64,000 nt of DNA from Himantopus leucocephalus (Eukaryota; Chordata; Aves; Charadriiformes; Recurvirostridae): the NCBI GenBank assembly GCA_003993805.1, contig RSEF01000001.1, positions 189,668,587-189,732,586 of the forward strand, given 5' to 3'. The notes below the pieces were generated by a model that was given only the letters and a program-made list of their open reading frames with translations, did not search any database and was not told the origin of the DNA. Of the stretch, positions 43,721 through 56,087 are shown piece by piece; positions within the stretch are counted from its first letter, which is position 1, and the number at the start of each line of letters is the position of its first letter. Made by a program: the position numbers and the translations under genes.

Positions 43721-45705
43721 GTGGAGTTTTGCTGTGTAAAAAGCCATCTCCCTTGAGACAATGGAAAGAGAAGATAGTGGAGAACTGGAGTTGGAGTTTA
43801 CTGCTGGTTCAGAGACAGATTTGTGCAGTTGTCACTCATCTATGTGATCACTTCCTTTCATGAGTGTTTCTACTGATAATTCCTAGGAGTAAGTCCTGCT
43901 CAGCAGAAATACAGTACGAGGTAGCTATTAGTAGCAGAAAAGAGGAAAAGTTTAGCATCTATGCCACAGGAGTTGCCCCCTTAAGTCCTGTAGATTGCTT
44001 GCTGAATAAGCTGTAACCCAATGCAAACAAGGAAATTCTGGTTCTGTAAAGGTGCATTTATCCTATCTATCAAATGTAAATTCAGGTCAATTAGATCAGA
44101 TCAGCTTTGGATCATATCCAAACTTACTGCCTATCTGCACTAGGTGCAGACCAACTCATGGTGAAGTTCAGATTTAAGGGCAGTTTTATGGCATTTGCAT
44201 TTGGATGCAGGGTGCCCGAGATGACACAGCCATAGTCTGGACTCAGGCACAGACCTAGCTGCACTCCACGGTCAACGGTTTGGATTGATTTTCAGTAGTC
44301 CCACTGCCACAGTCCATCCTATCCAGCCTGGAAATTTTGTTGTACATTCATCGTGTCCTTCTTGGAAAGACATGGATGCAACCAGAGATGGTGGGATTTA
44401 TAGACATTTATATTATTCTGAAAGCAGCAGTGAAGACACGATGGTCTACAGCTGACAGTATGGATGCCAAAGTAGCTGCACTGAAGTCATACAAGCTCAA
44501 AGATACAGATAGATTGTGATCACTCCAGAGTAAACCTAAGTTTACTTCCAGGAAATATTTTAAGGTGAACATTAAATGTTTGCAAATTTACTGCAATTTT
44601 CTTTGATTTTGGGGGGGATGGATAGATTGTTGAGAGATTAGTAAAAGTAGTAACCATATATTTGCAACAAGAGTTTTCAATTGCCAAAATAAATTTTGGG
44701 GTTTGAGGTATAATTAAAAAAAAATGGATCTTTTGCTGAAATTTTCGTTTGAATGTGAAAGTTATTCTCAACATGACAAATAGAAAATGTCCTTGGCAAT
44801 CCCAGTAAAACTAACTGTAAGAGGTTTATACATGTCATCTCCATTTCAGTCTTATGTTGGCAAGAAAATTAATTTGCCATTCAAATGGCAAAACAGTAAG
44901 AAATGGCTATGAGAAAACAGTCTCTAGAAGAGGCAGCAAAACAATAATAATATTTTGTGTATAAGACAAATGTTCCTTTGCATTGGAGTCCATGGCAGGA
45001 AATTCTCAATCTGTATAGTCATGATTCAGAACTAGTCAGGAGAAGGAAGAAAACGATTTAATCTACTCCTTTGAAACTATAAAAATAAGCTCATAAATAC
45101 ATAGATGAATGACAGCAGAGTCTTTATTTTCTTGGACCCTTGTGGCCCTTGAAGACTGTGATCCTTTGTTGTTTTGTTGAGATGATGTTGAGTGACTGGA
45201 GTTCCTGCTCCTCCCAAAAATCTTCTGTGTATTAGGAGGTTTGAGACTCATGAAATCAGTCCTTAGTTGTTTCAATGAATCGCAGCAGTTTGAAAAGCAC
45301 ATTTTTTCCCTTTTTCTTTTAAGGATCTCATAGTGTTAGTTCCTTAGTACCTAACAGGAATAACAGCCAGCCATTTCTCACACTACTGGGGATTTCACAT
45401 TGTATAAGGCTCTCAAAAATATATTTGGTTAAAAAAAAATTTTAGTCTTTGTTGCTATTTCAATTTTTATATCTCTTCTCAAGTACATTTGCCTCTATTG
45501 TCCTGTTCTCTATTCAGATTTAGCCAGGATGAATATCAATCACAACCTTCATTCGTTTCTTACTTACTATTTTACCGCAGTGTGTATGTCTTACTTCACT
45601 TCTATCCTACTGTTAACCACATGCCTGCATATTTTATTTGTTCATGTCAATGTACTGAAGGAAGAAAATATCACTGGGGAGTATAAAGTAACAAATTCAT
45701 TCCCA
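43721..45705. other. No gene recognised; one short perfect hairpin
   Basis: At 44873-44892, TTTGCCATT and its exact inverse AATGGCAAA flank a 2-base loop. Otherwise no exon or repeat is supported. Confidence 0.55.
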
Positions 45706-45709
45706 TGTT

Positions 45710-45990
45710 TGAGGATTTCCAAAAGCACCTACTTGTCTAAGCCACAGGTAATCCAGAGTCCAAATCCCACTGCCCTTCACTGTGATTCTAAGTATTTCTA
45801 AGTACAAAAGGGTCAGATTTACAAAGGTATTTGAGGGCTTTAAGTTTCATGTAGATGCTTGGTAGGATTTTCTGAGAGTGTCTTGCTAGTCCACTCTCAT
45901 TGAAATTAATGTCATTGAAATCAATAAAAGTTAAGTTCACTGACATTTCTGAGGGAGGAAAAATATAGCCAGGTATCTGCATATTTAAGC
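45710..45990. repeat. Ancient amniote palindromic repeat, long copy
   Basis: GATTTCCAAAAGCACCTACTTG precedes GGTCAGATTTACAAAGGTATTTGAGGGC, TGGTAGGATTTTCTGAGAG, CTCATTGAAATTAATGTCATTGAAATCAATAAAAGTTAAG and CTGACATTTCTGAGG. The order TCAGATTT..AAAGGTATTT / GGATTTTC / CCATTGAAATCAAT..GTTAAG is that of a well-known old amniote family. The two ends are mutually inverted. Related to the shorter copy at 11884-11985. Confidence 0.6.
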
Positions 45991-46850
45991 ACCTCACCTT
46001 TCTCAGACACAATTGGAAACCTTGCTAAGAAGCTAGGTCATATACATGCCTTTGAAAATGTTAACTTAGTTCACTAGTTTAGATCCATTTCAGCTATAGG
46101 TGAGCAGACGGTGTTTTGAGTGTATACTGGCCTTAGTGAAGTGTTATCATGGTCTCAGAGCATATTAGCAAAAGCATTATTTATTTTTTTTTTTTAATCT
46201 GACAGTTCATAATAAGAGAACACTTTGTGAGTTGGGGGTCTCCCATGGCAGTTGTTAATATCACTTATTCCTTAGAGAAAAAGGGGTTTTTTGAAAACTG
46301 CTGAGGCTTAAATTTAGATCACCATATCATCTCTCCTTCCTGTCTTCTCCTCCTTGCCCAGTATGATCTACTTTCTACCCACTGCTGTTTCCTCAAGACT
46401 GCTTTATTTTTGCATGCTCCAGTAACAAAAATAAAATATTGCCTTTCAGTCCTGGTGCCTTATGTAAGCATTAAGCCAAAGAAGTGGGGCTGCACCATGC
46501 AACATACAGATTCTCAGGAGCGTGAGGGTTAATTTCTTAATGAATAGTGAAACAGAATAGCAAAAAAATATACTGCGGTGTGAAAGCATAGCCAAAACTG
46601 TGTGAAAAACTTAGTTTCAAAGGAAACCGTAAAGGCTTTTAGAATCCTAACTTTGCCTCTAAACTGTTCATCTATTCATCAGACCTTGTCTGGATATTCA
46701 CCCACTGGTATACAGATGAGCAGAGGAAACAGGAATTACTGGCCACTTCTCAGTACCAAACTTTTCATCTCCTACAGAGCTTTTCATTCACTGGTTTCTG
46801 TCGGTCAGCAGTCTTGGTTTTGTTCCCAAGAATACAGTGTGCACTTAGAA
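45991..46850. other. No gene recognised
   Basis: AT-rich with a T run at 46182-46196. No exon or repeat supported. Confidence 0.6.
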
Positions 46851-46854
46851 AATC

Positions 46855-46950
46855 ATATGATAGAATCATAAAGCTCTAGGATGAAATGGCAGTTCATCTT
46901 GTGCAATGAAGGATTGTTCTCTCTCCACAAAGGGGAACAATCCCTCATTT
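46855..46950 (-). mobile_element. CR1 LINE 3' tail fragment
   Basis: Plus-strand TGATAGAATCATAAAGCTCTAGGATGAAATGGCAGTTCATCTTGTGCAATG is the inverse of a CR1 end (AGAATCATAGA tail, then GGTCATCTAGTCC-like sequence). Only the last ~80 bp is recognisable. A 9-bp perfect stem (GGATTGTTC / GAACAATCC at 46911-46919 and 46935-46943) lies at its inner edge. Confidence 0.6.
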
Positions 46951-49614
46951 CACAAGTGTGCAGGAGATTTCTATGATTCAAGCATACTTCTTTTTGTTTA
47001 GGGCTTGAACTGAAAGAAGATGGGGAGAGGAATTTGGCATTTTTCTTTTGTTCTTCATGTATAATGGGAGACACTTTCATTTAAAAGGAGATAGCGAAGG
47101 CAAGAATCTTCCATGTATATTGGCTATCATATAGTGAACCACAAGGATCTTTAACCCCTCTCCCCCTTTTTCTCTCCCCTCCCCCAATTTACCTTTAATT
47201 TTGGATTTTCATTTCTGCAATAAACAGTAAAAGTAGGACTTTAAAGTTACCAGATTCAAGTTTGTTTACATTTTAAATTTTCCAGTGTATAATGATACCA
47301 TCCATTAAAATCTTAGGTCATCAGAAAAATTCACAATTGTTAATAATTTTTGCCTGTTAAAGATGACTAATTTTCAAGAACAATGGATCAAATTCTCTTA
47401 TTGTTTTAGTCTAGGGTAAGAAAGATGAGTTTAAGAAGAAGGCCTCTGTTACTGTCCCAGCTCCTACCTTACTTATCAAAAAAAAAAAAATGGGTAAAAT
47501 CAGAATTAGATTCTGTTCTCTCTTTGAATATCTGTGACAACCTTATTATGCACTACTAAAGTGATCTTGCTCCATCTGTTCCACCCCTTTCTTGCATTCC
47601 TTCTGAAGCTTGCTATGCTTCCTTTGTCCTTTGGTGTTAATGTGCCTGATTCAGAGTGGAGCTATGGAAGCTAGATAAAACTCCTGTAATTATTTGTACC
47701 CTGAATCTTAGGTTGACTTAACAATGCAAAATATAGGCCTTGACGGTCCTCTCTTTTTACTGAGGTGACAAAGAGAAGTTCAGAAATATTTTTTTTCCTC
47801 ACTGCTTTCATCACTGAGTAATGTCATATACTTAATACACTGCATTATGTTTATCCCCCCTGGGTAGCTGTGTCAACAGTGGACACGAGCAGTCTCTGTG
47901 ATCCAAGAGGGACTAGTTGATAAAGCTAGCAAAATTTACAGCCTGGTAACAGCAACAGTATAGGAGCTGGTGGTATGCCCCACCTGTCTGGGGCAGAAAA
48001 TAATTTCTAAAATTTACGTGTAAAGTATAATTCACCAACAGCATAAAAAAATAGAAAGTCCTTAAAGAGAAACACCCTGCAAGGCAAAAGGTCTTGGAGG
48101 CAATAAAGATTGATTAGTGTGAAAAACAACACAGAATTGCAGAGAACAGAATTTCAAAATTCTGGGCAGGAAAATATCCTTTTTGTCATTATAAACTGAG
48201 ACATAATTCCTAAATCATCTCTACTCTTTTGATCACAACTTTGACCCAAAATTGCTATCTCATATGCCTCAAATTATGTGCATTTTACTTATGTCAGCTG
48301 ACTCTCTGATACACACCAGAGTAACTGAAGTCAAAATTTCCACACCTTGTTCCAATGTTCTTTCCCCATTATGTTAATCTAGTTTTATTGCTGAATCTGC
48401 TAGTTGGTTGCTGTTATTTTTATTGAGGTTGTATGTCCTGTTTACTGCTCATGAAATCAAATGGCTCTGTCACTTCTGACTAAACAGGAATATCACCTAC
48501 TATCATTTCTTCATGCTGAACTGCTTAGGAAAACATCATTTTAAAATGGCAGAGTCGTGCAGGTGTTAATTTATTTTTTCTGGCATATTCCCTGCTCGGA
48601 TTTTTCTAACCTGTTTTTCTTAGCAACAAGAAATTACTTTGAAAAAAAAAGGATACATTGTCCTTTCCACAAGCTTTTTTCTACTAATTGCTATTTTTTC
48701 TTGACCAGTTGGTGAAATGTTCAGTAATCAGAATTTGAGCTCCTTTGTCTATCATTATTATTCATTTGTGGGAATATAACGTCATGCTTAAAGTATACAC
48801 TGTGTGGGGCTTAATTTTCTGAGAATGATTGGAGAGAGTAGAACCAAACATTTCATCATTAACATTCACTACCAGAGCTCTGGGAAGATACACAGCAAAG
48901 AAAACAGAAACATGAAGACGGTAGACAAAGAGAGAGTTGTGACGGGGGGGAATGGTTGTTTAATTTCTTTGCTTATCTTATATCAGATTCCTTTTTCAGT
49001 GCACCCTAACTAAAGCATGATGGAAAAGACTATGTCACGTAACCATCTATAATTATGTCTGAAAAGATTTGATCATTTTTCAGCAAAATACAATAATGTC
49101 CTTTCACATATGTGTACACATGTTCTGAGGACCGTGATGAGAAAAGAAAAAATTCTAAATACAAACCACAGTACCAGCAACTGAGACTAGCTCGTCAGCT
49201 CATTTAAGAGAGCAAAACTCCACTGTCTGCTGCCCCATACCCATTGAGAGGAGGAACTGTAAATATGAATGAGGGATTAGCTGTAGTACCAAGATAGCTT
49301 GGAAGATAGGATAAAGAGAAAAACAAAACCAGAAAAGGAAGATTCATTTGGGGAAAAGCCCAGAAATCTAGGGTAAGGCAAACTCATGTTGTTTCTTGAT
49401 TTTTAATAGCTTTTTCTACAGCAGGGAATAATGTAGCCTCACAGTGTTTGAGAATAATAGAGGAATATAACATTAAAATAGCTGGCATTTTATGTGTGTA
49501 AAAGGAAAACACATACTACAGTGAGGAATCCAACTTGATTAGCCAGATGAAAGTTGTCCATTAAATATTTAAATCATAGTACTGTGTCCTGTTCAGAGCT
49601 GTCACATAAGCTGT
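46951..49614. other. No gene recognised
   Basis: AT-rich with an A13 run (47478-47490) and a pyrimidine run (47157-47187). At 48290-48345, ACACACCAGAGTAACTGAAGTCAA is similar to the CACCAGAGTAACT..AGTCAA segment of the old palindromic amniote repeat; it is short and diverged. Confidence 0.55.
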
Positions 49615-50165
49615 TGAGAATTGAACGCCCAGTTTGGGGATGAGCATGGTCCAGTGGAGCTGGAGGCTTCTGTTGACCTTTGAAGCCAGGCTGAAAGCAA
49701 AATTCTTGTACAGTTAATCAAAATGCTTGGCCTTCTCTCTCCAATCGACTTCAGACCTTAGCTTTCAGGCAGCAGCAAGGGCCAGCTGATCCTCCAGGAA
49801 AGGGAGCTGGGGTCAGGGGGGATAACAAGGCAGGCAGGAACAGTGACCTGACCATAAGAAGTGGTAAGTCCAGATCAGGATCAGGGCCAGAGATGGTGGC
49901 CAGGGTCAGAAACAGCCCAGTGACCACCCAGCACCAGGTCCAGACTGAAGAGGCACAAGCCCAAGCACAGATGTAGCTGCAACACAGCTGTGATGTAGCC
50001 CAGGTGGGGGCTGGCGGTACAGCCACAGCTTAAATATAGTTTCCATGGGAAAGGTGGTGAAGACCTCACTCTTAGTTTCTCCTCAACAGCTCTTATCAGC
50101 AACGCAGCTGATCTTGCACATAACCACCCAAACTCCTTGACTCAGTCAACTAATTTCCTAGAAAG
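49615..50165. repeat. Unclassified GC-richer block, possible old LTR
   Basis: About 550 bp with much higher GC than both flanks. The minus strand carries a TATA-like ACTATATTTAAG (50029-50040) followed by GGGCTACATCACAGCTGTG, CCAGTCCAGAC-type text and repeated CTGGCC/CTGATC words. The layout (TATA-like site, GC-rich transcribed side) resembles an LTR U3/R, but I find no defined TG..CA ends or target duplication. The minus-strand 91-codon frame (49751-50026) has no known domain. Confidence 0.35.
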
Positions 50166-52185
50166 GAGATGCACTCCAGGCCCTGACAATGCCTGTATGG
50201 CAGTGCTCATGGGTGCCCACAGATAAGCTGTGCAATCCTTTAAGGAAATTATTTATCCTTTCACAGAGGTTCTGAATCATGGTTGTCAGTGTCATGGGGT
50301 TTGTGTGTCCTACCCTGTCCACATCAGTCCACAAACCAGTTCTGAAGGAAGAGCTAAACAAAGCTAAAACAAAGCTGATATAGTACAATGGAGCAATCAG
50401 AGCTACTGCATGTCCACAGAGGGTGGCAGCATCACAATAAACTGCACCAGATGATAGAAATTTATTTGCAAGTGGAAATCAGCAGTTCTAGATGTTAAAC
50501 TTTACAGGTGTAGATGATAGGTCCATCGCACATAGTCATCTAGTCTGGGTGCGCCGTTCAGCAAAATTTCAGTGGCACAACATGTTAAGATCTAGGCATG
50601 CACCATCCCCCTCACAGTGCCGTGTTTCATAGTAAACATGAACACTCCCTCATGGGAATGTTACAACATTCCATAATTATGTAAGCCCTGGGAATCCTGC
50701 TTTCCATCTTGAGCTAAGACATACACAAATCACCCCAGAGTTGTAACCTGACTGCAGAAGAAATGACTCCCATCCTGAGCTCCAGTCATTGTTTGTCCTA
50801 CAGAACCCAACTCTGCCACATTTGACTTATAATATTCATATTATAATTAATAAACAAATAAACTAACTTTATAAGCTTAGCACAGCTTGTGTTGAATTAG
50901 GAACTACAGACTTTGGATTCACAAGAGTTACTCTTGGTCATGACCACTACTGGTATGACGTACTGTGGTTCCTTCAACTTGAATCTTTGACTTTTGCCTG
51001 CTGCAATTATATCGTTGGAGAATTTATCAACTTACTGGGACCCTGCTATTCTAATATATGAAAAATAAACCCCTTTACTCCCAGCACATAAAAATAACCT
51101 TACCATCTGGCATCAGCATAGTTNAAAAAAAAAAAAACAAAAAACAACAAAATACAAACCCCAAAACTGAACAAAAAACACTTTGGAAAAGGAAATAAGT
51201 TATTACTTTTATTTTAATAGATGTTTTATAGATTTTTGTAGATGTTCGAATGACTGAAAAAACACATGAAAGATCAGCTAACAAAGTTTCTTATGCCCGT
51301 GAGACAAGAATAGGTCTTAATAATGAGATTCATAGGCTTGGTCATTTGGTCAAATGTCCAGGAGAAAGGTGAAAGGGCAGGACACTGCAAAGATAAAAGA
51401 CTATACCTGAGGTCAGAAAATACTGTGGGTTGGGGTTGGGTTGGGTTTTTCTTTTTTTCTCTCTCTCTATTTGAGCTACATTACAAAAACATGCAATGCC
51501 CCAGAGAGAGATCTGTGTGAGTGGGTTGAGGTATCCATTCTTTTTGTTTGTCTGTTTGTTTCTTGCCTCCAAGCAGGAACTTGCTGCGGTTGCTACGATG
51601 CGTGTGTGTGCATTTTGAACCAGTACTTGCCTGTACAAAATACCTCCAACAAGGTGAAAGCTTCTGAGTAAGACAAGGATATGGAAAGAGACAATCATGA
51701 AATCCAAGGTGATTCACTCATTATGGCACCTCCCAAGGTCATTTCAGTATTTTTTTTTCTTGTTCTATTCAAACACGTTGAACCTCTGACTCAGATTGAT
51801 GATCAGAAACTCTTACATGTTGTCCTTATTGACTTTAAGGTCAAGGGGCGGGGCAGGGGGGAGAAAAATTGCTCTAATTCCAATGGGCTAAACAAAGCTA
51901 AAACAAAGAACTGTTTTTCAGATCTTTTTAATAAAATATATTGCATAACAGCACACAATAATAAAAACTGAAAAGGATTAGCTGACTAAACTTCCTTTTG
52001 GATACTATTTGCTTTTGTCTTTTTCCTCACTTAATAAAGAAACAAGATTTATTTTATTTATTTGTGCATGGGCGTTTGCGTTTGTCTCTCCATTTTTTAA
52101 CTTTCCAGCTAACATTCAGCCAAATTCAACAGGGGGATTGAAGTCTTGGGGTGGTTGTTAACTTCCTACAGTTTATATGAAAATA
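50166..52185. other. No gene; simple repeats
   Basis: Holds an A-rich tract with one ambiguous base (51124-51175), a GGGTT-type run plus pyrimidine tract (51426-51469) and both copies of an exact 22-bp repeat (50353-50374 and 51887-51908). Opposite-strand frames at 51342-51707 and 51441-51671 overlap and look spurious. Confidence 0.6.
51426..51469. repeat. (GGGTT)n-like run followed by pyrimidine tract
   Basis: TGGGTTGGGGTTGGGTTGGG followed by TTTTTC and CTCTCTCT. Four G-runs of three to four occur in one strand within 20 bp. Confidence 0.8.
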
Positions 52186-52189
52186 GGCA

Positions 52190-52620
52190 GCTGGAAAGAG
52201 GAGTTTAAGGCAAAGGTCCTGAGATAAGTGCAGTACTTATCAGATGTGAAAGCCTTCAGATAAGAGGAAGTCAGTGACAAGGCCCCAGTTGTTGGTAAAG
52301 CTTCAGCTGGAGACCATGCATTAGTAGGTGCCAGCAAACCCAGGAGAAACAAACTGGTCCTCTACTTATATGGCTCACTGCCTCATGTACTAGGATCTGG
52401 TCATCGCGCCAGCCTCCTGGGTGCCTTGCCACATCTCTGGGCACACGTAATATTGCAAAAATCTCAGCACTAACAAAGGCATAAACCAGGAAATAGAGCC
52501 CTTTGGTGGCACTAAGAAAGTTCAAATTCACTGGCCAGTTGACCATCTCTGGTATAGAGGGAGTCTCACTGCAATACCTGGACATCCCAGCTAAGGGCAT
52601 AACAACAAAGGGTTAAAAAA
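52190..52620. repeat. Unclassified moderately GC-rich block
   Basis: Compositionally distinct from AT-rich flanks. It includes CATGTACTAGGATCTGGTCATCGCG, CTCCTGGGTGCCTTGCCAC and AGATAAGTGCAGTACTTATCAGATG (with the palindrome GATAAGT...ACTTATC at 52223-52240). The minus strand is open for 109 codons (52271-52600) without a domain that I recognise. A degraded repeat is the most likely explanation. Confidence 0.3.
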
Positions 52621-55600
52621 CACTTTATGGCAATTTATGTCACTCCTTTTAATAAAACCTCCTTTAATAAAAACTATTTTGAAGGATAACATTTCCATGG
52701 GCATTAGCAGTTCTTTTTTTGTTTGGATTTTCATAATTGAATTACTGCCACATTGTCAGCTTTTCCAATTTTAATACAGCTCATAATTTTTGTTGCAACA
52801 GCTATTAAACACAAGCAATTGCACAACAAAATTAACTCAGTTGTAATTTAAAGTAATAAAGTAAGTGTTTAACTCTTGCAGCCTGGAGAAAAGTTTGAAA
52901 ATGGTGCCTGAACTGAAAAAAAATTAAAGTGTATGTGGACACACAGACAGAAACTAGAATAATTAAAATTGCACGAAATTATTATATAGATACACAGTTA
53001 TACCAATTAAAATATACAGATATCCATTAAAATCACATTATATCAACGCAGTATCATTATATTCTGGGGGCTGCCTGATGATTTAGTATTGACAATATTT
53101 TTATCAATACAAACAACATTTCCTTTGCTAAAATGCTGCTCCAAAACTGCAGCTGGTTTAGATTGACCTCCCTTTATTGATTTACATCTAACAAGGATCC
53201 AGCCCAGTATTTTAAAATGTTTGCTTCTAACTTAAGGCACTTTTAGTAATATAAATTGATTACTCATAACTATACAACCAATTGACTCATTCTGTAGTTT
53301 ATATTAATCCACTATTTGTAGCCTGCCAATGAAGTTCATAAAGATCCTTCTCATAGTCCATTAATATTGACTCTCAGATTTAATGAGTTCATTACAATAA
53401 CCATTACTGTATTATTAAAATGCAGAAGGAAATGTAAGCTTGTTTCATGCAAATAAAGAATGATATAATTAATCAAATGATACTTTTATTATTAGCATTA
53501 TCATCATCATCCAGCATTTAATAGCCCTATTTTATGTTTCAGAATAGCTTTGTGTTAGGCACTGTACAAACCCAAGGAGTATATAAGCAAGGTATAAGCA
53601 AGCAACAGGATATGAGTTAGACAGAAGAATTTAAGAATACACTGAGACATTACAGATTGGTGAGGAAGACGTTTGTGTCAGCCCAACAAAACCTAATCAA
53701 TATATTTGCTTTTCTTTTTTTCTTTTTTTTAAGTCTTATTAAGTAAGATCATGTTAACCTTATCACCTGGTAATAACTGGAAGAAAAAAAAAGGGTAGCT
53801 GAAGCTCTAATCCACATTCCCAGGACCAGTTTTACATTTGTAATTTAGCCACACACCCTTTTATAATCTTTAGGTCTCCAACAGTGCTGTGCGGCAGTCT
53901 CTCCTTCTACCATAACCCACTGCAGATCATGTGATGAGAGGGACATGGGGAAGGGGACGGGGGTTTTGAGCAAATAGATTTCCTTCCAGCCAACTCTTGT
54001 TATTTCTCAAATGGTGGTTGTTTTAAAAGAAAAGTGTACACCTTTCTCAGCTCCTTGAAAGAAAAAAATGGAAATGTTCAAGTAGAAATTTTGGTTCAGT
54101 ATGTTCAGATATTCAGTCAGTGTTTTTGGGCTCTGGCACGAAAACACATACTGACACTTAAGAGTTATATGGCATCAAAACTATGGAGGGAAGGGATTTC
54201 AGACCTCTGCCCTGTCAGCTTTCCACCTTGACTACCTCTGCATGGCTGGCATGGGTCCTGTTCTCTCCCAGTAGTTGGGCACCACATCCAGATTTCTGGC
54301 ATCGGGTTTCTGCAGCTACATCTGTCTTCCAGCATTAAACATGTCTGAGAGACCCTCTCTGACCCTGGGGCCAGTGGGCAAGGGACAGCCTGCAGCCATA
54401 CTATTTTCTCCAGATCATCGTGACTATACTGCAAATAGGGAATGATCCCACCTCCACATTAAGTCATCAAATATTTGTTGAAATGTTTTGGAAGGATGAT
54501 ATCTGGCACAGAAAATGACTATGTCAGGGACAGTTGTAATGATTTAGCAATACAGATGCTGAGCTTCCAACACTCAGGAAAATTCCCAGGCAGTGTTCAC
54601 CACTACATATGCACTCTGTAAGGATCAGGCACCTAAACCGCAGCTTTCAGTCTCTTACCTTTAAGTACTTCCATCTGTGGTTGGATCAAGCCCTCAGGTT
54701 GCTGTAATTACCAAATGTTCCTTATTCTTCTGCTGCATTTCATTTGGGACAATCACACCATTCTTAGTTAATAACCTAATGTATAAGTTATTTATATGGC
54801 TTGTCAAGGAAGGTCCTGATCCTGCAGATACAATTGTAATAGGGTATCCTGTAGAAAAGTACCTTTGCAGCCAGCTAAATTGAGTACCACTTGATGGAAT
54901 TGCATCTCCCTATGCCAAGAATGGATTTAGTTAATAGTGTGTGAAGAAAAACTCTGTCCTCTGAGCCAAAGGAAGACATTTCTCAGGTTCATCAGGAGCC
55001 GTGCTAAGCCCTTCTTGCCTGGGAATCATTAGTTGCTTACCTCCAGGAATGGTGCTCTAGAAAAGCACTTGTAAATGCATAAGAAAATTTTTACTGTGAC
55101 AGCCCAAAACATGAAGTCTGTGCTGTCCCTTAGTCCCTGAGCAGCACAGATCAGTTTGATGCTGAAAGCTGATTTACTCTGTGACTTAGAAATAGGGACA
55201 ACAGGAACCATTTTCACAAGACTTCGGGCACGAATCAGTCACATAGCCCTCTGCAAGAGATGGATGGAAATGAAATGAATTGTCGTATTTCTGCTGATGT
55301 CATAGGGCAATGATGATTTGTCTGAAGATCTGCCTCATGTAGTATCAAAGATATTGAAAGCTTCCTGCAGCATTTACATGTTTGCTCAGTTGCTCAATAG
55401 TTTTTCATGGACTGTTAACTTTTTCAAAGGCACCCATACACAACAACAGTAATATGTGTTTGTATTCTAATGGTGCAGGTGGATGTCACAGGCCCAGCTG
55501 CACTGAGCAGTCTAAAACTATGGAAAAGGGATCTGCACTAAAGATATTTGCAATCTACTTTCTTTCTCTGCTTCACGTGAAACCCACTGCAGGAAGATCT

Positions 55601-56085
55601 ATGCAGTTTCCCACTAACAACTATGTAGGTGAACTCCTGTACCTGTGCATGGAGCACAAACTGTAGCTGCTGTCATTTCACATTCAGCATCAAGCTGTTT
55701 CCTTCCATGTGTTTTTTGTCTTTTTAGGCAGATTCTTGTAGAAGCAATATCCACACTGTGAAAATTGGAATTACTTTGTGACTTCTGAACCTGAGCATAA
55801 TCTATAGCTGCTCCCCAAAACCATACATGGAATGTAAGATCCAAAAACACAGCAGTTCCTCTCCCCACTCCATGATATCTTTAATAAAACATCCTTAGTT
55901 CACAGCCCCTGTAGGAGCCCCAGTTTTGCGTTTACCACACACTGGTATAGACGGCCCTTGGGTGCCCTTCAGCACGCTTAAATGCAATCACAAGGAAGTC
56001 ATAGACACTTGGCCAAATAGCTCCTGCTTTTACAGCGGTGCATCAGCCAGAAAGGAGCAGTTGGTGGAACAATAATACACCTGAT
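52621..56085. other. No gene recognised; AT-rich stretch dense in ATTA/TAAT
   Basis: 52690-53480 is very AT-rich, with many TAATTA, AATTA and ATTAAT words and no low-complexity run. At 53553-53620, TGTGTTAGGCACTGTACAAACCCAAGG resembles the MIR-like GCTAGGTGCTGTACAAACACA segment. 54180-54430 is GC-richer without a recognised match. No exon is supported. Confidence 0.5.
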
Positions 56086-56087
56086 TG

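Noticed and set aside
51342..51707. 121-codon minus-strand frame
   Set aside because: Overlaps spurious plus-strand frames and spans the GGGTT/CT simple repeat; no domain.
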